Origin: Cyprinodon diabolis
Lineage: Eukaryota > Chordata > Actinopteri > Cyprinodontiformes > Cyprinodontidae
Direction of reading: 5' to 3'
NCBI GenBank assembly: GCA_030533445.1
Contig: CM060068.1
Coordinates: forward strand, 18,009,479 to 18,073,478
DNA: 64,000 nucleotides
In this document: one piece after another, positions 1 to 9,859 of the stretch
Layout of the letters: each line of letters starts with the position of its first letter
How positions within the stretch are numbered: position 1 is the first letter of the stretch
The notes under the pieces: model-generated
Database searches by the model: none
Told to the model about the DNA's origin: nothing
The model's input: only the letters and a program-made list of their open reading frames with translations
Made by a program: the position numbers and the translations under genes

Positions 1-268
1 AACGCGCGCCTGCGAGTTCACGAGCCTACGGAAACTGCGGCAGACCAAACCAGATGAAAGTGCGCATTCAGCTTGGCAAAGAACTCATGCTCTTCCTCAA
101 TACTGAAGTCCTCAGACATTTTTCTTTCGTTGTTTCTTTCTTTGCACAGGTAAACAGCACATTTCTTCTTCTACGCTTGCATTATCAAGAGCAGACGCTG
201 AATGCGCACTTTCATCTGGTTTGGTCTGCCGCAGTTTCCGTAGGCTTGTGAACTCGCAGGCGCGCGCT
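1..268. mobile_element. Foldback / miniature inverted-repeat element (left end may be cut by the window)
   Basis: Bases 1-72 and 197-268 are near-perfect reverse complements (about 70 bp arms, one or two mismatches) around a ~125-bp spacer. No transposase is encoded; the open frame at 54-251 is just the two arms and the spacer. The arms are GC-rich with CpGs, unlike the flanks. The family is not recognised and the outer flank of the left arm is outside the window, so a target duplication cannot be checked. Confidence 0.7.
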
Positions 269-324
269 TTTAGGAAATCCTATACACTACTGCTAATGCT
301 CTAAAAACATTCTAAATGACTTTG

Positions 325-1298
325 TTTCAAGTAAATTATGTTTCCAGTGAGAGTTGGACTCCGCCAGGGCTGCCCTTTGTCACCGATTCTGTTCATTACC
401 TTCATGGACAGAATTTCTAGGCGCAGCCAAGGTGTCGAGGGGATCTGTTTTGGTGGCCTTAGGATTGCGTCTCTGCTTTTTGCAGATGATGTGGTCCTAT
501 TGGCTTCATCAGGTCGCGATCTGCAGCTCTCGCTGGATCGGTTCGCAGCCGAGTGTGGAGCGGCCGGGATGGGGATCAGTGCCTCCAAATCCGAGGCCAT
601 GGTCTTGAGCCCGAAAAGGGTAGAGTGCCTTCTCCGGGTCTGGGGGGGTGTCCTGCCCCAAGTGGAGGAGTTTAAGTATCTTGGGATCTTGTTCACGAAT
701 GAGGGAAGAAGGGAGCGGGAAACTGACAGGCGGATCAGTGCAGCGTCTGCCGTGAAGTGGGCGCTGTACCGGTCCGTCGTGGTGAAGACAGAGCTGAGTC
801 AAAAAGTGAAGCTCTCGATTTACCAGTCGATCTACGTTCCTACCCTCATATATGGTCATGAATTCTGGGTCATAACCGAAAGAACGAGATCGCGGATACA
901 AACGGCCGAAATAGGTTTCCTCCGTAGGGTGGCTGGGCTCTCCCTTAGAGATAGGGTGAGAAGCTCGGTCATCCAGGAGGGACTCGGAGTAGAGCAGCTG
1001 CTCCTCCACATCGAGAGGAGCCAGTTGAGGTGGCCCGGGCATCTGGTTAGGATGCCTCCTGGATGCCTCCCTGGTGAGGTGTTCCGGGCACGTCCCACCA
1101 GGGGGAGGCCCCGGGGAAGACCCAGGACATGCTGGAGAGACTATGTTTCTCGGCTAGCCTGGAAACGCCTTGGGGTTCCTCCTGAAGAGCTGGAAGAAGT
1201 GGCTGGGGAGAGGGAAGTCTGGGTCTCCCTTCTTAAACTGCTGCCCCCGCGACCCGACCCCGGATAAGCGGAGGAAGATGGATGGATGGATGGATGGA
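325..1298 (+). mobile_element. 5'-truncated Rex3 (RTE-clade) LINE retrotransposon
   Basis: Carries the C-terminal half of the reverse transcriptase, a short 3' UTR and a (GATG)n tail at 1274-1298, the 3' terminus known for Rex3. The segment at 366-386 (CAGGGCTGCCCTTTGTCACC) matches the site of a widely used Rex3 detection primer as I remember it. The 5' truncation is typical of target-primed reverse transcription. A remnant of the same family lies on the other strand near 61.4-61.8 kb. Confidence 0.85.
338..1267 (+). CDS. Rex3 reverse transcriptase, C-terminal part (5' truncated, open frame)
   Basis: A 309-residue frame covering the palm end, thumb and C-terminal region of a LINE reverse transcriptase. 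VGLRQGCPLSPILFITFMDR is RT block 4/5 and LLFADDVVLLA (FADD at ~48-51) holds the catalytic aspartates. EFKYLGILFT and the Arg-rich RGRPRGRPRTCWRDYVSRLA are typical of fish Rex3 copies. The endonuclease and RT fingers are missing, so the Met at 338 is not the native start and the copy cannot move on its own. The frame is still open from 338 to the stop. Confidence 0.8.
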   Translation: MFPVRVGLRQGCPLSPILFITFMDRISRRSQGVEGICFGGLRIASLLFADDVVLLASSGRDLQLSLDRFAAECGAAGMGISASKSEAMVLSPKRVECLLRVWGGVLPQVEEFKYLGILFTNEGRRERETDRRISAASAVKWALYRSVVVKTELSQKVKLSIYQSIYVPTLIYGHEFWVITERTRSRIQTAEIGFLRRVAGLSLRDRVRSSVIQEGLGVEQLLLHIERSQLRWPGHLVRMPPGCLPGEVFRARPTRGRPRGRPRTCWRDYVSRLAWKRLGVPPEELEEVAGEREVWVSLLKLLPPRPDPG

Positions 1299-4069
1299 TC
1301 TAACAAATTGTTCAATCCTTCGCAAAATGGCTTTATTTATATTTAGATAAAGCTACACAACGTTGACTATATTAACCAATTAGACAGCTTCAAGAGGCAG
1401 TTAGTTGCATAGGATTTTTTAGGGAAATGAGACTAAAGAGATCTTATTAAAAAAATATTCCAAACAATGTAGGCTTCACTTGTTCTTAATATCTTACTGT
1501 AACATGTCAAAAAATTCTCAATATGGTGTTTGTAATTTGACAACATATGAGAAAATTAAAGTGGTGGAACTAGTTTTTTAAAAAAGTGACACATCGTTAA
1601 AAAAAGTGCATTCATATACACATTCCCAGACAGAGAAGAGAGAGGAGGTAGAGCCTTCTGAGTCCTGCAGCTTATGATAAAGTCTGTTTCTTCCAATTAG
1701 ACGTTTCTATCCCTGTAAAATTTTCCACCCGCCCCTTTTTCGTCCTCTCTAATTGTCTCCCTCACCCACTCTTGTTCATTTTCTCTTCCCCTGAGACCCA
1801 CTATCAGCCTATAACCTGTCACTGACACAAAACAGATGTTTCTCCATTCCTTCCTTTACTCCCTCTATCTCTTCCTGCCCCTCAGCCCCACTATCCCCGC
1901 ACCTAATCTTAACCTCCTCTCATGGAGTTGTTAGCACTTTATTTCCCTTTGCTTCCCATTTTTCTGTGCTGATCCTCTTTATTTTCTGGTCACAGAAAAT
2001 TTGAATTCTTGCAATTAATTTATTAAATCTCTATGTGCAATGATTTTGAGAGAACTAAAAGCTGGTTCACATAGTACGACTTTAAAATTGCCAGGTGATT
2101 TTCAAAACTTAAGAGACCCCAAATGATCAAAATATCAGGGGATAGAACAGCTTTGGTTGTAAAGTGTTTTCTCTCGAGGTAAATTCCAGCCAATCACTCT
2201 GGGTTTTCCTATTGACTTTTGTAGTTTTAGGTAGTAACAAATGCAAGTACCAGAATGTAAAATCAAATATCATTCATAGACAATTCTGGACTCTTTAAGT
2301 TAATGTAGGTGTGAATTAAAAACTGTTTTCCACCGCAATCCAGTAACACATTATTTTAGTGGAGCGATCAGATAACTCACATTTCTTTATACTTGAAAAA
2401 CAAAGTGTTCTCATTGCTTTTCATATAAATGTTGTGGAGTGGAACCCCTTTGTATGCATTTGTGCTCATTTTTCATTGTTTTATGGAGGAGATTATGCCT
2501 TGGGTGCAGTGTTTCCCAGCCAACTCCAAGATCAGCTTCTCTATTATATTGACCCGCAGCAATGAGCTGCAGAAGTTCAGAATTTCAAACTCCATTATTT
2601 GATTTGAATTGGTGGACTGGACACACTACAGGATATCAGGCCAAGACAATCCAACATGTTGGATTTCCCTGATTTGCGATCAGGGGAGTTGCAATATGCT
2701 ACAAACAGACCTGATCACTCTGACGACTGCCCACACGGCATGATTGTCTCTTCAGTTATCATTTCCTAGGGGCCCCTGATGTCAGGGGTCCTCGTAAGAG
2801 GAGGATCCTAACCAGACTTTAGATATCAGATAAGCATTTTTACCCCCATGTCAGATGCATCCTATCTTCTCAAATACAGATAAATTGCTATACATGTCCC
2901 ACTCACAGTGTCTGTTTTTATAAATGGAAGCTTTTATAAGACACTTAATGGTTTTATTGAGCTTCCACATAAATTTTATACAACTCTGTCTGATGTGCAA
3001 TGTATTTGCAACTTTCTGAGCCTGTTCATTGTCGTTTCCTATGTCTAAACATACTGTATCTGCTTAAATCTGTCATTTATTTCTTTATACACATACTGTT
3101 TCTATGTGTTTTGACCCCAACTTTTTCAACCCTGTTATCCTCTACTAATTCTCTTCATCCTTTATCACCTAAAGCAAGCACACCTGCTGCATAGATGAGT
3201 GAAATTTTTTATTGCCACTGCCACCATGTACCAGCATTGGTAAGTAGCTGCAAATCAATGTTTACTTGCTTGGGTGGGAAGCACATCATGTATGTTCTTC
3301 TTGTCATCTCAAAAATGTGGTCCTCCCTCATCTGCTCTATGACACACAGTCAGTGCATGCAAACCGTTTAAGCCAAATAAATTAACAATTCTTCCGCTTT
3401 AAATAATCTCAGAAGTATGTTTTAGGCCTTCAATAGGCCCAGCTGCAACAGTTCATATTTCAGATAGCCTCAGTTCTAATTTCATGTTGACTTTATCAAC
3501 CGAAGGATATTTTAATTCATTATACTTTAAATTACTTTGATATATTGAGAACAGATACGATTCATACTGCATTTTTTTCCAAACACCCCTCCCTCTATAA
3601 ATCCTAGACTGTCTGTCCACCTCAGTCAGTTTATTGGGTATTGCACAGACAAGTTCCTGGGGTCTTTCATACAACTGGGAGTTGCCAGATCCGCATTGCT
3701 ATATAGGATTGAGCAAAGAACTGACTGATTCACAACATGTTTACACATTGTTTTCATAATTTTGGGTGTGGATGTGGGTGGGGGTAAGGGGAGCAGGTTT
3801 GACTAACAGGGAAATTAAGCATTAAAATGACAATGGGAGGGGAATAATTCTTTACTGAAACAACCTCGCCCAAAGGGGAGTTCTGCTTTAACCCTGAAAT
3901 ATTTGTGATTTAGTTCCACACAAAAAGAAATAAATCAGCAAACATGCAATTTTAAAACATAGATGAAAGAGATAACATACTTCTACTTACAATGTAGCAC
4001 AATGTAAGAAAATTGCTTGCATTGGGAATGGAGCTTTTTTTATGTAACTCCTGAACAGGAAAAGCATTA
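1299..4069. other. AT-rich non-coding stretch, no gene seen
   Basis: Only short chance frames. A C/T-rich tract lies at about 1730-1960. I see no transposon ends, tRNA or splice-bounded exon. Confidence 0.6.
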
Positions 4070-4074
4070 CATAG

Positions 4075-4579
4075 TGTCAAGATTTGGTTTAAAGGTTTTT
4101 GATTGGACCCAGAAGCTGAGAGGCAGAGGTGAGTTCTTGGAGGGTTTAATGAGAGATCAGGCAAACAAAAAACAGGTATCAAAAATCCAACTTAAAAATG
4201 TTAAACAAAAACAGGAATCCAAAAATCCAACGTAAAAATCAATCACTAACCAGAACCATGGAGACATCAGGGGAAAACCATCTAGGAGCCAGGGTGAGGA
4301 AAGGTAAGACGAGGAACCAGCAAAGAGGGACTGCAGAGGGAGTGTATTTATGGCTGACTGAACAAAGGTAGAGCTAATGAGCTGATAAGGAACAGGTGTG
4401 ATTAGCGCTGACGAGGAAGCCAAGGGAAAAGAACACAAGGAGGCAGCAGAGGACAGACAGAAAAACCTAAGCAACTTAAAGGAATCCAGACACACCAAAA
4501 AAGCTAGAAAACAATGAAAAACCTGGCTAAACTTGAAACAGAAAACTTAAAGAAAAACAACAGAACCAAGATTGTTACA
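4075..4579 (-). repeat. 3' LTR of the 4075-9650 element
   Basis: 505 bp, direct-repeat partner of 9136-9650. It is preceded in the element's direction by the purine tract at 4592-4580 and followed by the CATAG duplication at 4074-4070. Confidence 0.88.
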
Positions 4580-4615
4580 GAGCCCCCCACTTAAGGGTGT
4601 ATTCCAGACGCCCCC

Positions 4616-6439
4616 TTAATGTCCAAAAACAAAAAACAACCCACCCAGGGTGGGCGGAGGGGGGACCAGGAAGGAGGGCAAGAAGCCAAAAACAGTCCAA
4701 GAAACAAAACGCAACCCATCCAGAGTGGGCGAGGACAATCGAAAGTCTCTGAAAGGAGTCAGAGTCTCTGAAAGGCCAGCCGCGGGGCCGGAGGCGAGGC
4801 GAGGCAGAGTCTCTGAAAGGCCGCGGGGCCGGAGGCGAGGCAGAGTCTCTGGAGGGCGGCCGCGGGGCCGGCAGCGAGGCAGAGTCTCGGGTGGCCGGCC
4901 GCGGGGCCGGCAGCGAGGCAGAGTCCCAGGGGGCCGGCCATGGGGCCGGAGGCATGGTCGACGCTCCGGGGGCCGATTCACAGGAGGCCGGCCGCAGGGC
5001 CGAGGACGTGGCAGAAGTTCTGGAGGCCAACCGTTGGACCGGAGGCAAAGCAAAGTCCTTGGTGACCGGCCGCGGGGCCGGGGGCACGGCAGACGTCCAG
5101 GAGGCCCCCCGTGGGTCAGGCGACGCAGGAGGGTTATAGGAGGATGACATCTCTGTCTCCGCTGAATCCCCGGAGGAGGACGACGTCTCCGCCGCTGCAG
5201 GAGTTTAGGAGGAGGACGACGCCCCAATTTCAACAGGTAGCCCAGAGGGGAACCCCGTCCCCTCTTCAGCGGCTCAGCAACAGTCTTAGAGGGGGCCGCG
5301 GACCGCGGCTCTGGAACAGGGTCCGAGGGGGCCGCGGACCGCGGCTCTGGAACAGGGTCCGATGGGGCCGTCAGCTGCGGCTCAGGAACTGGAGCAGGAG
5401 GGGTCGCCGACTGCGACCCACGGTCAGGAACAGAAGAGGCCGCCGACTGCGGCTCTGGGTCAGGAACAGAAGAGGCCGCCGACTGCGGGTCAGGAACAGG
5501 AACAGAGGAGCCCGCCGACTGCGGCTCCGGGTCAGGAACAGGAACAGAGGAGCCCGCCGACTGCGGCTCCGGGTCAGGAACAGGAACAGAGGAGCCCGCC
5601 GACTGCGGCTCCGGGTCAGGAACAGGAACAGAGGAGCCCGCTGACTGCGGCTCCTGGACAGGAACAGAGGAGACCGCCGACTGCGGCTCCTGGACAGGAA
5701 CAGAGGAGACCGCCGACTGCGGCTCCTGGACAGGAACAGAGGAGACCGCCGACTGCGGCTCCTGGACAGGAACAGCGGAGGCCGCCGACTGCGGCTCCTG
5801 GACAGGAACAGAAGAGGCAGCCGACTGCGGCTCTGGGTCAGGAACAGAAGAGGCCGCCGACTGCGGCTCCGGGTCAGGAACAGAAGAGGCCGCCGACTGC
5901 GGCTCCGGGTCAGGAGCAGAAGAGGCCGCCGACTGCAGCTCCGGGTCAGAAACAGAGGAGCCCGCCAATTGCGGCTCTGGGTCAGGAACAGAGGAGCCCG
6001 CCAATTGCGGCTCCGGGTCAGGAACAGAGGAGCCCGCCGATTGCGGCTCTGGGTCAGGAACAGAGGAGCCCGCCGATTGCGGCACCGGGTCAGGAACAGA
6101 GACCACCCACTGTGGCCCCGAACCAGGAACAGAGACCTCCGACTGTGGCCCCGAATCAGGAACAGAGACCACCGACTGTGGCCCCGAATCAGGAACAGAG
6201 ACCACCGACTGTGGCCCCGAATCAGGAACAGAGGAGACCACCGACTGTGGCTCCAAGTCCAACATGGAGGAAACCGCCCACGGCAGCACATGTTCAGTCT
6301 CTGAGGTGGCTTGAAGTGCCTGCAGAGGGCTCTTGGCGGTTTTAAGCGCCTGCAGAGAGACCCTAGGAGGCATAATACCACATACCCCGAATTCTGACAC
6401 CTCTTTAAAAGTCAGCTCAGGGGTCTCTGGACGGCACAA
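4616..6439 (-). CDS. Tandem-repeat Pro/Glu/Ser then Arg-rich frame of the LTR element (607 residues)
   Basis: No recognised enzyme domain. After a ~65-residue unique start, residues ~66-400 are about 25 tandem copies of a 10-14 residue unit such as PVQEPQSAVSSV, encoded by 30-42 bp repeats on this strand. The C-terminal third is Arg/Pro-rich (RGRPPETLPRCRP repeats) and very GC-rich. The frame shifts relative to the preceding gag-like frame. It may be a true structural protein of the element or a minisatellite that happens to stay open; in another frame the same DNA (5150-4575) is also open to the purine tract. No RT or integrase motif is present. Confidence 0.45.
   Translation of the reverse strand: MCRPETPELTFKEVSEFGVCGIMPPRVSLQALKTAKSPLQALQATSETEHVLPWAVSSMLDLEPQSVVSSVPDSGPQSVVSVPDSGPQSVVSVPDSGPQSEVSVPGSGPQWVVSVPDPVPQSAGSSVPDPEPQSAGSSVPDPEPQLAGSSVPDPEPQLAGSSVSDPELQSAASSAPDPEPQSAASSVPDPEPQSAASSVPDPEPQSAASSVPVQEPQSAASAVPVQEPQSAVSSVPVQEPQSAVSSVPVQEPQSAVSSVPVQEPQSAGSSVPVPDPEPQSAGSSVPVPDPEPQSAGSSVPVPDPEPQSAGSSVPVPDPQSAASSVPDPEPQSAASSVPDRGSQSATPPAPVPEPQLTAPSDPVPEPRSAAPSDPVPEPRSAAPSKTVAEPLKRGRGSPLGYLLKLGRRPPPKLLQRRRRRPPPGIQRRQRCHPPITLLRRLTHGGPPGRLPCPRPRGRSPRTLLCLRSNGWPPELLPRPRPCGRPPVNRPPERRPCLRPHGRPPGTLPRCRPRGRPPETLPRCRPRGRPPETLPRLRPRGLSETLPRLASGPAAGLSETLTPFRDFRLSSPTLDGLRFVSWTVFGFLPSFLVPPPPTLGGLFFVFGH
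4740..5115. repeat. GC-rich tandem repeat (CGCGGGGCCGG core)
   Basis: Repeated units of about 36-50 bp around CCGCGGGGCCGGAGGCGAGG. Highly CpG-rich compared with the AT-rich surroundings. Part of the LTR element. Confidence 0.75.
5380..6250. repeat. Coding minisatellite, 30-42 bp units
   Basis: About 25 tandem units around the core CCGACTGCGGCTCCTGGACA. At 5637-5812 the units are an even 36 bp; at 5485-5640 they are 42 bp because of a doubled GGAACA. All steps are multiples of 3 or 6, so length change keeps the frame. It lies inside the LTR element. Confidence 0.85.
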
Positions 6440-6446
6440 AGCTAAC

Positions 6447-8942
6447 TCAGGGGTCTCTAAATGGCACAGAGCTGACTCGAGATGGCTCAGGGGTCTCTAG
6501 ACGGCTCAGAGCTGGTTCAGGGGTCCCCAGACGGCTCAGAGCTGGTTCAGGGGTCTCTAGACGGCTCAGAGCGGGCTCACGGCGACGCCGTCTCCTACGT
6601 CGGGGGGTCTTAGAAGCTGGGCTAATGGGTTCTGGTTTTAGGCTAACTGGTTTGGAAATGGATTCATACGCTAAACTGGTTGGTACGTGAACTGGTTCTG
6701 AGGCTAGTAAATCAGGCGAGGTAACTGGCTCTAAAACTAAGGGGAAAGATATACTAAAGTGATCAGAAGCTAGGTTTGCAGGTTCACTAACTGGTTCTGA
6801 CTCAAGGCTAACAGGTCTGCTAACGGGTTTGGACGCTAAGCTACCTGGTTTGATAATGGATTCGGGCGCTAGATCTGGCTGGCAGAGAGAGAAATGAGGT
6901 GGCATGAAGGGGAAGAGATCATCTCTATCCCCATAATAGAAATTCCAAAGGTCTGATTTCTGAATGTGGGGAGCTCTGACTGTCTGGGGTTCTATGGCTT
7001 GGGAAGCTGCGACGCTAACTGGAGATACAGATTTACTTCCGGGTTCTGACGCTAATGATTCTGGAATGCTTACGGGCTCAAAAGTTAGAGATCCAGAAAA
7101 GATTACTGATTCTGAAGCTAGGGGAACTGAAACACTACCGGGGCCTGAAGCTAGGGGAACTGGATGGCTAACCGGTGCTGGAGCGGGGGAAAACGGAACG
7201 CTGGCAGACTCAGAGGCTAGGGAAACAGGTAAACTAACTGGTTCAGATCTGAGATCTGACTGGCGGAGAGCTCTAACTGTTTGGGGTTTGATTTGTGGAC
7301 CGAATTTGAGTTTACTAACTGAGGATGCTAACTGTTTGTCTAGTAGGTGGCTAAGGAAACGGGATGGACTGATCTGGCGAGGAAGAGGACTGATAACCAG
7401 TGTTGGGCACGTTACTTTGAAAAAGTAATTAGTTATAGTTACTAGTTACTTCTCCCAAAAAGTAACTGAGTTACTAACTGAGTTACTCCACAATAAAAGT
7501 AACTAGTTACTAGTAAAAGTAACTATTGCGTTACTTTTGCGTTTCTCGCCCCGTAACCCTCACCACCCAGCCCCCACCTTCTCGCGGTGTGTTTCCAAAG
7601 CCAGCTGAATAGAGTGGATGACAAAGACAAGAACCTGCAGAGAGTTTAGCATTTATTGCAACTCAATGTAAATGACATCAGGGGGAATGCCATGTGAAGT
7701 TTTTTAACAGGGCATTCAGATCTAGTGAAATTAATAACTGGGGGTGTCTAATTCTGAAATCCTGTGTGTTTGGGTTGTTATAGATACTGCAACATCTATC
7801 TATCCATCTATCTATCTAGATGTATACTCTGCGTGTGACATAAAATATGGATCTCCATCCCTGCCACAAAGGCCATCCAATAATGTTTAAAATAAAAAAT
7901 ACAGTAGGTTGAAAAGGCAGAGTATCCATCCATCTATCCATCCATCCATCCATCCATCCATCCATCTCTCTCCCTTTCATTTGATCGTTCAGGCTCTCCA
8001 TAGTTCTCCTGTGGCGTGAGCACAGGGCGACTGTTGCGCGCCTTTAGCGAGCATGCGCGTTTCCTGTCGCTTGCGCGGTGACTCGTGCCGCCTGCGCTGT
8101 GCGGAGATGCAGAGGAAACCGTATGTGATGGGGAAACGCAGCTCGACGTAACACCTGTATTTCCATCAGGAAAACGCTGTTTTGCTGCTGGAGTCATCCT
8201 CACTCTCCATCTCTCTGTGTGTGCTGTACGTTAACACCCACCAGCGGAAACACCCACCTACCCAACTGACAGACGGAATCTCACTATACATCAGCCATTC
8301 TCATCCTCCCCTCTCTCATGACAAGGCGCGCACCTCTGGATGACCTAAAAAATAATCTTTAATATCTCTTAAACAAAAGTAGCACAAACAATATTTTTTT
8401 TCTGCACAAATCTGCACTAACGTTGCACTAACCATTCAGTCTATTTGCAGAGTTTTTTGACGTGGGTGGGGTGTCAGCTTCACGCAGCTGCGCACGAGTC
8501 CTATCTTGAGAAAAGGTTCATTGTGCGACCTGAGTAACGCGCAGTAACGAGGTGTCTGCAATGGTAACTGCGTTATAGTTACAGTCAAAGTAATTAGTTA
8601 GATTACTCGTTACTAAAACAAGGTAACGGCGTTAGTAACGCCGTTACTTTCAACGCCGTTAGTCCCATCACTGCTGATAACTGCTTCTGGCTGAACTAAC
8701 AGGAGGGTGGAGGCATCAGGTTGACCCACCGGAGAGGGAGTGGATTTCCTTCCCCGGCTGCGCTTACGCCTGGAGGAAGCCGATGACAGGGGAGGATCAA
8801 CATCTGGTGATGGTGGAGTAACATGATCAGTGGAGAGAGACAGTAGTGTGGAAAGGTGACGGAATGATGGTTTGGGTGGTGGAGGTTTATTGCAGAGTTG
8901 GGCGAAGGCAGCTTGACGGTTCCAATCCAACTCTTTGAACAT
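6447..8942 (-). pseudogene. Gag-like Ser/Pro-rich frame of the LTR element, split by a hAT insertion
   Basis: Two open segments in one frame, 8942-8674 and 7389-6447, separated by the hAT element and its target duplication. The interruption is 1,284 bp, a multiple of three, so the frame before insertion was open for about 403 residues. The N-terminal part (FKELDWNRQAAFAQLC) is the only globular-looking stretch. The rest is Ser/Pro/Val-rich with loose SLASEPVS-type repeats and a run of arginines near the end. No zinc knuckle or protease motif is visible. The frame ends at a TGA at 6449-6447, and the next frame starts 8 bases on in a different phase. Confidence 0.55.
7398..8673. mobile_element. 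Non-autonomous hAT element nested in the LTR element
   Basis: Ends are CAGTGTTGGGC (left) and, read inward from the right, CAGTGATGGGA. The flanking 8-bp duplication CTGATAAC (7390-7397 and 8674-8681) is the hAT hallmark. Both ends carry many subterminal AGTAACT/AGTTACT motifs. No transposase is encoded. Internally there are CTAT/CCAT microsatellites (7795-7818 and 7926-7966) and a GC-rich unique part. Confidence 0.88.
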
Positions 8943-8948
8943 TTCTGA

Positions 8949-9119
8949 TTAAACTGGGGGTGAAAGAAGTGAGGAGTTAGAGAGGAAGATCGGCTTTAAT
9001 TGGTCAGCCGCACTCACCCTCTTCCAAGGTGGACTGAGAGTTGATATGGAGTCCAGAGCATTAACTAGAGTGAGAGAGATTCTCCTCAGAGCGTCCGTGC
9101 TGAGTTCTGCTGGGTCCAT
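8949..9119 (-). pseudogene. Gag-like N-terminus of the LTR element (56 codons, then stop)
   Basis: Starts MDPAELSTDALRRISL, similar to gag starts of teleost Gypsy-type elements as I recall them, 16 bases after the 5' LTR. A TAA at 8951-8949 closes it. The next long frame (from 8942) is in the same reading frame, so a single stop separates the two. Whether the stop is a mutation or native cannot be told from one copy. Confidence 0.5.
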
Positions 9120-9135
9120 GTTGGCTGGTTCCTTC

Positions 9136-9650
9136 TGTCAGGATTTGGTTTAAAGGTTTTTGATTGGACCCAAAAGCAGAAGCTGAGAGGCAGAGGTGAG
9201 TTCTTGGAGGGTTTAATGAGAGATCAGGCAAACAAAAAACAGGTATCAAAAATCCAACTTAAAAATGTTAAACAAAAACAGGAATCCAAAAATCCAACGT
9301 AAAAATCAAACACTAACCAGAACCATGGAGACATCAGGGGACATGAAACCATCAAGGAGCCAGGGTGAGGAAAGGTAAGACGAGGAACCAGCAAAGAGGG
9401 ACTGCAGAGGGAGTGTATTTATGGCTGACTGAACAAAGGTAGAGCTAATGAGCTGATAAGGAACAGGTGTGATTAGAGCTGACGAGGAAGCCAAGGGAAA
9501 AGAACACAAGGAGGCAGCAGAGGACAGACAGAAAAACCTAAGCAACTTAAATGAATCCAGACACACCAAAAAAGCTAGAAAACAATGAAAAACCTGGCTA
9601 AACATGAAACAGAAAACTTAAAGAAAAACAACAGAACCAAGATCGTTACA
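9136..9650 (-). repeat. 5' LTR of the 4075-9650 element
   Basis: 515 bp, beginning TGTAACGATC and ending CCTGACA in the element's own direction. It is followed by a 16-base leader and the gag-like ATG at 9119. It contains a 6-bp segment (around CAAAAGCAGAAG, 9170-9181) that the other LTR lacks. Confidence 0.88.
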
Positions 9651-9859
9651 CATAGTTGTGACTGTATTGATAAGATGTAGATGTATATATAAAAAAAGAT
9701 TTAACATACAGTTACCAGCCACTTCATCTGTTTCACTCTGCCTCTTTTTGCATTATCTTAATTTTATTAAATCTATCAGCATCTTTTAAATCTGTTCTTA
9801 ATGCCATACAGTACATTGATCATTGATAACCTAAAATAATGGGCCAAGATCCTTAATAT

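Larger units (their letters stand above)
4075..9650 (-). mobile_element. Complete non-autonomous LTR retrotransposon (Gypsy-like), minus orientation
   Basis: Two direct repeats, 4075-4579 and 9136-9650, start TGTCA and end TTACA as written on the + strand and are flanked by the 5-bp duplication CATAG (4070-4074 and 9651-9655). Orientation comes from a purine-rich tract AAGTGGGGGGCTC next to the 4579 end and a gag-like start MDPAEL just inside the 9136 end. The internal region holds gag-like and Pro/Arg-rich repeat frames but no protease, reverse transcriptase, RNase H or integrase, so it depends on another element. The LTRs differ by roughly ten substitutions and a few short indels by eye, which suggests a fairly recent insertion. 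A hAT element sits inside it at 7398-8673. Confidence 0.88.

Noticed and set aside
509..1098. Minus-strand frames opposite the Rex3 reverse transcriptase
   Set aside because: They lie antisense to a recognised RT frame and have no domain of their own.
4650..6345. Long + strand frames (165-327 residues) opposite the LTR element's repeat frame
   Set aside because: The orientation is opposite to the LTR element, and they are repeat translations with no start context or domain; treated as shadows of 6439-4616.
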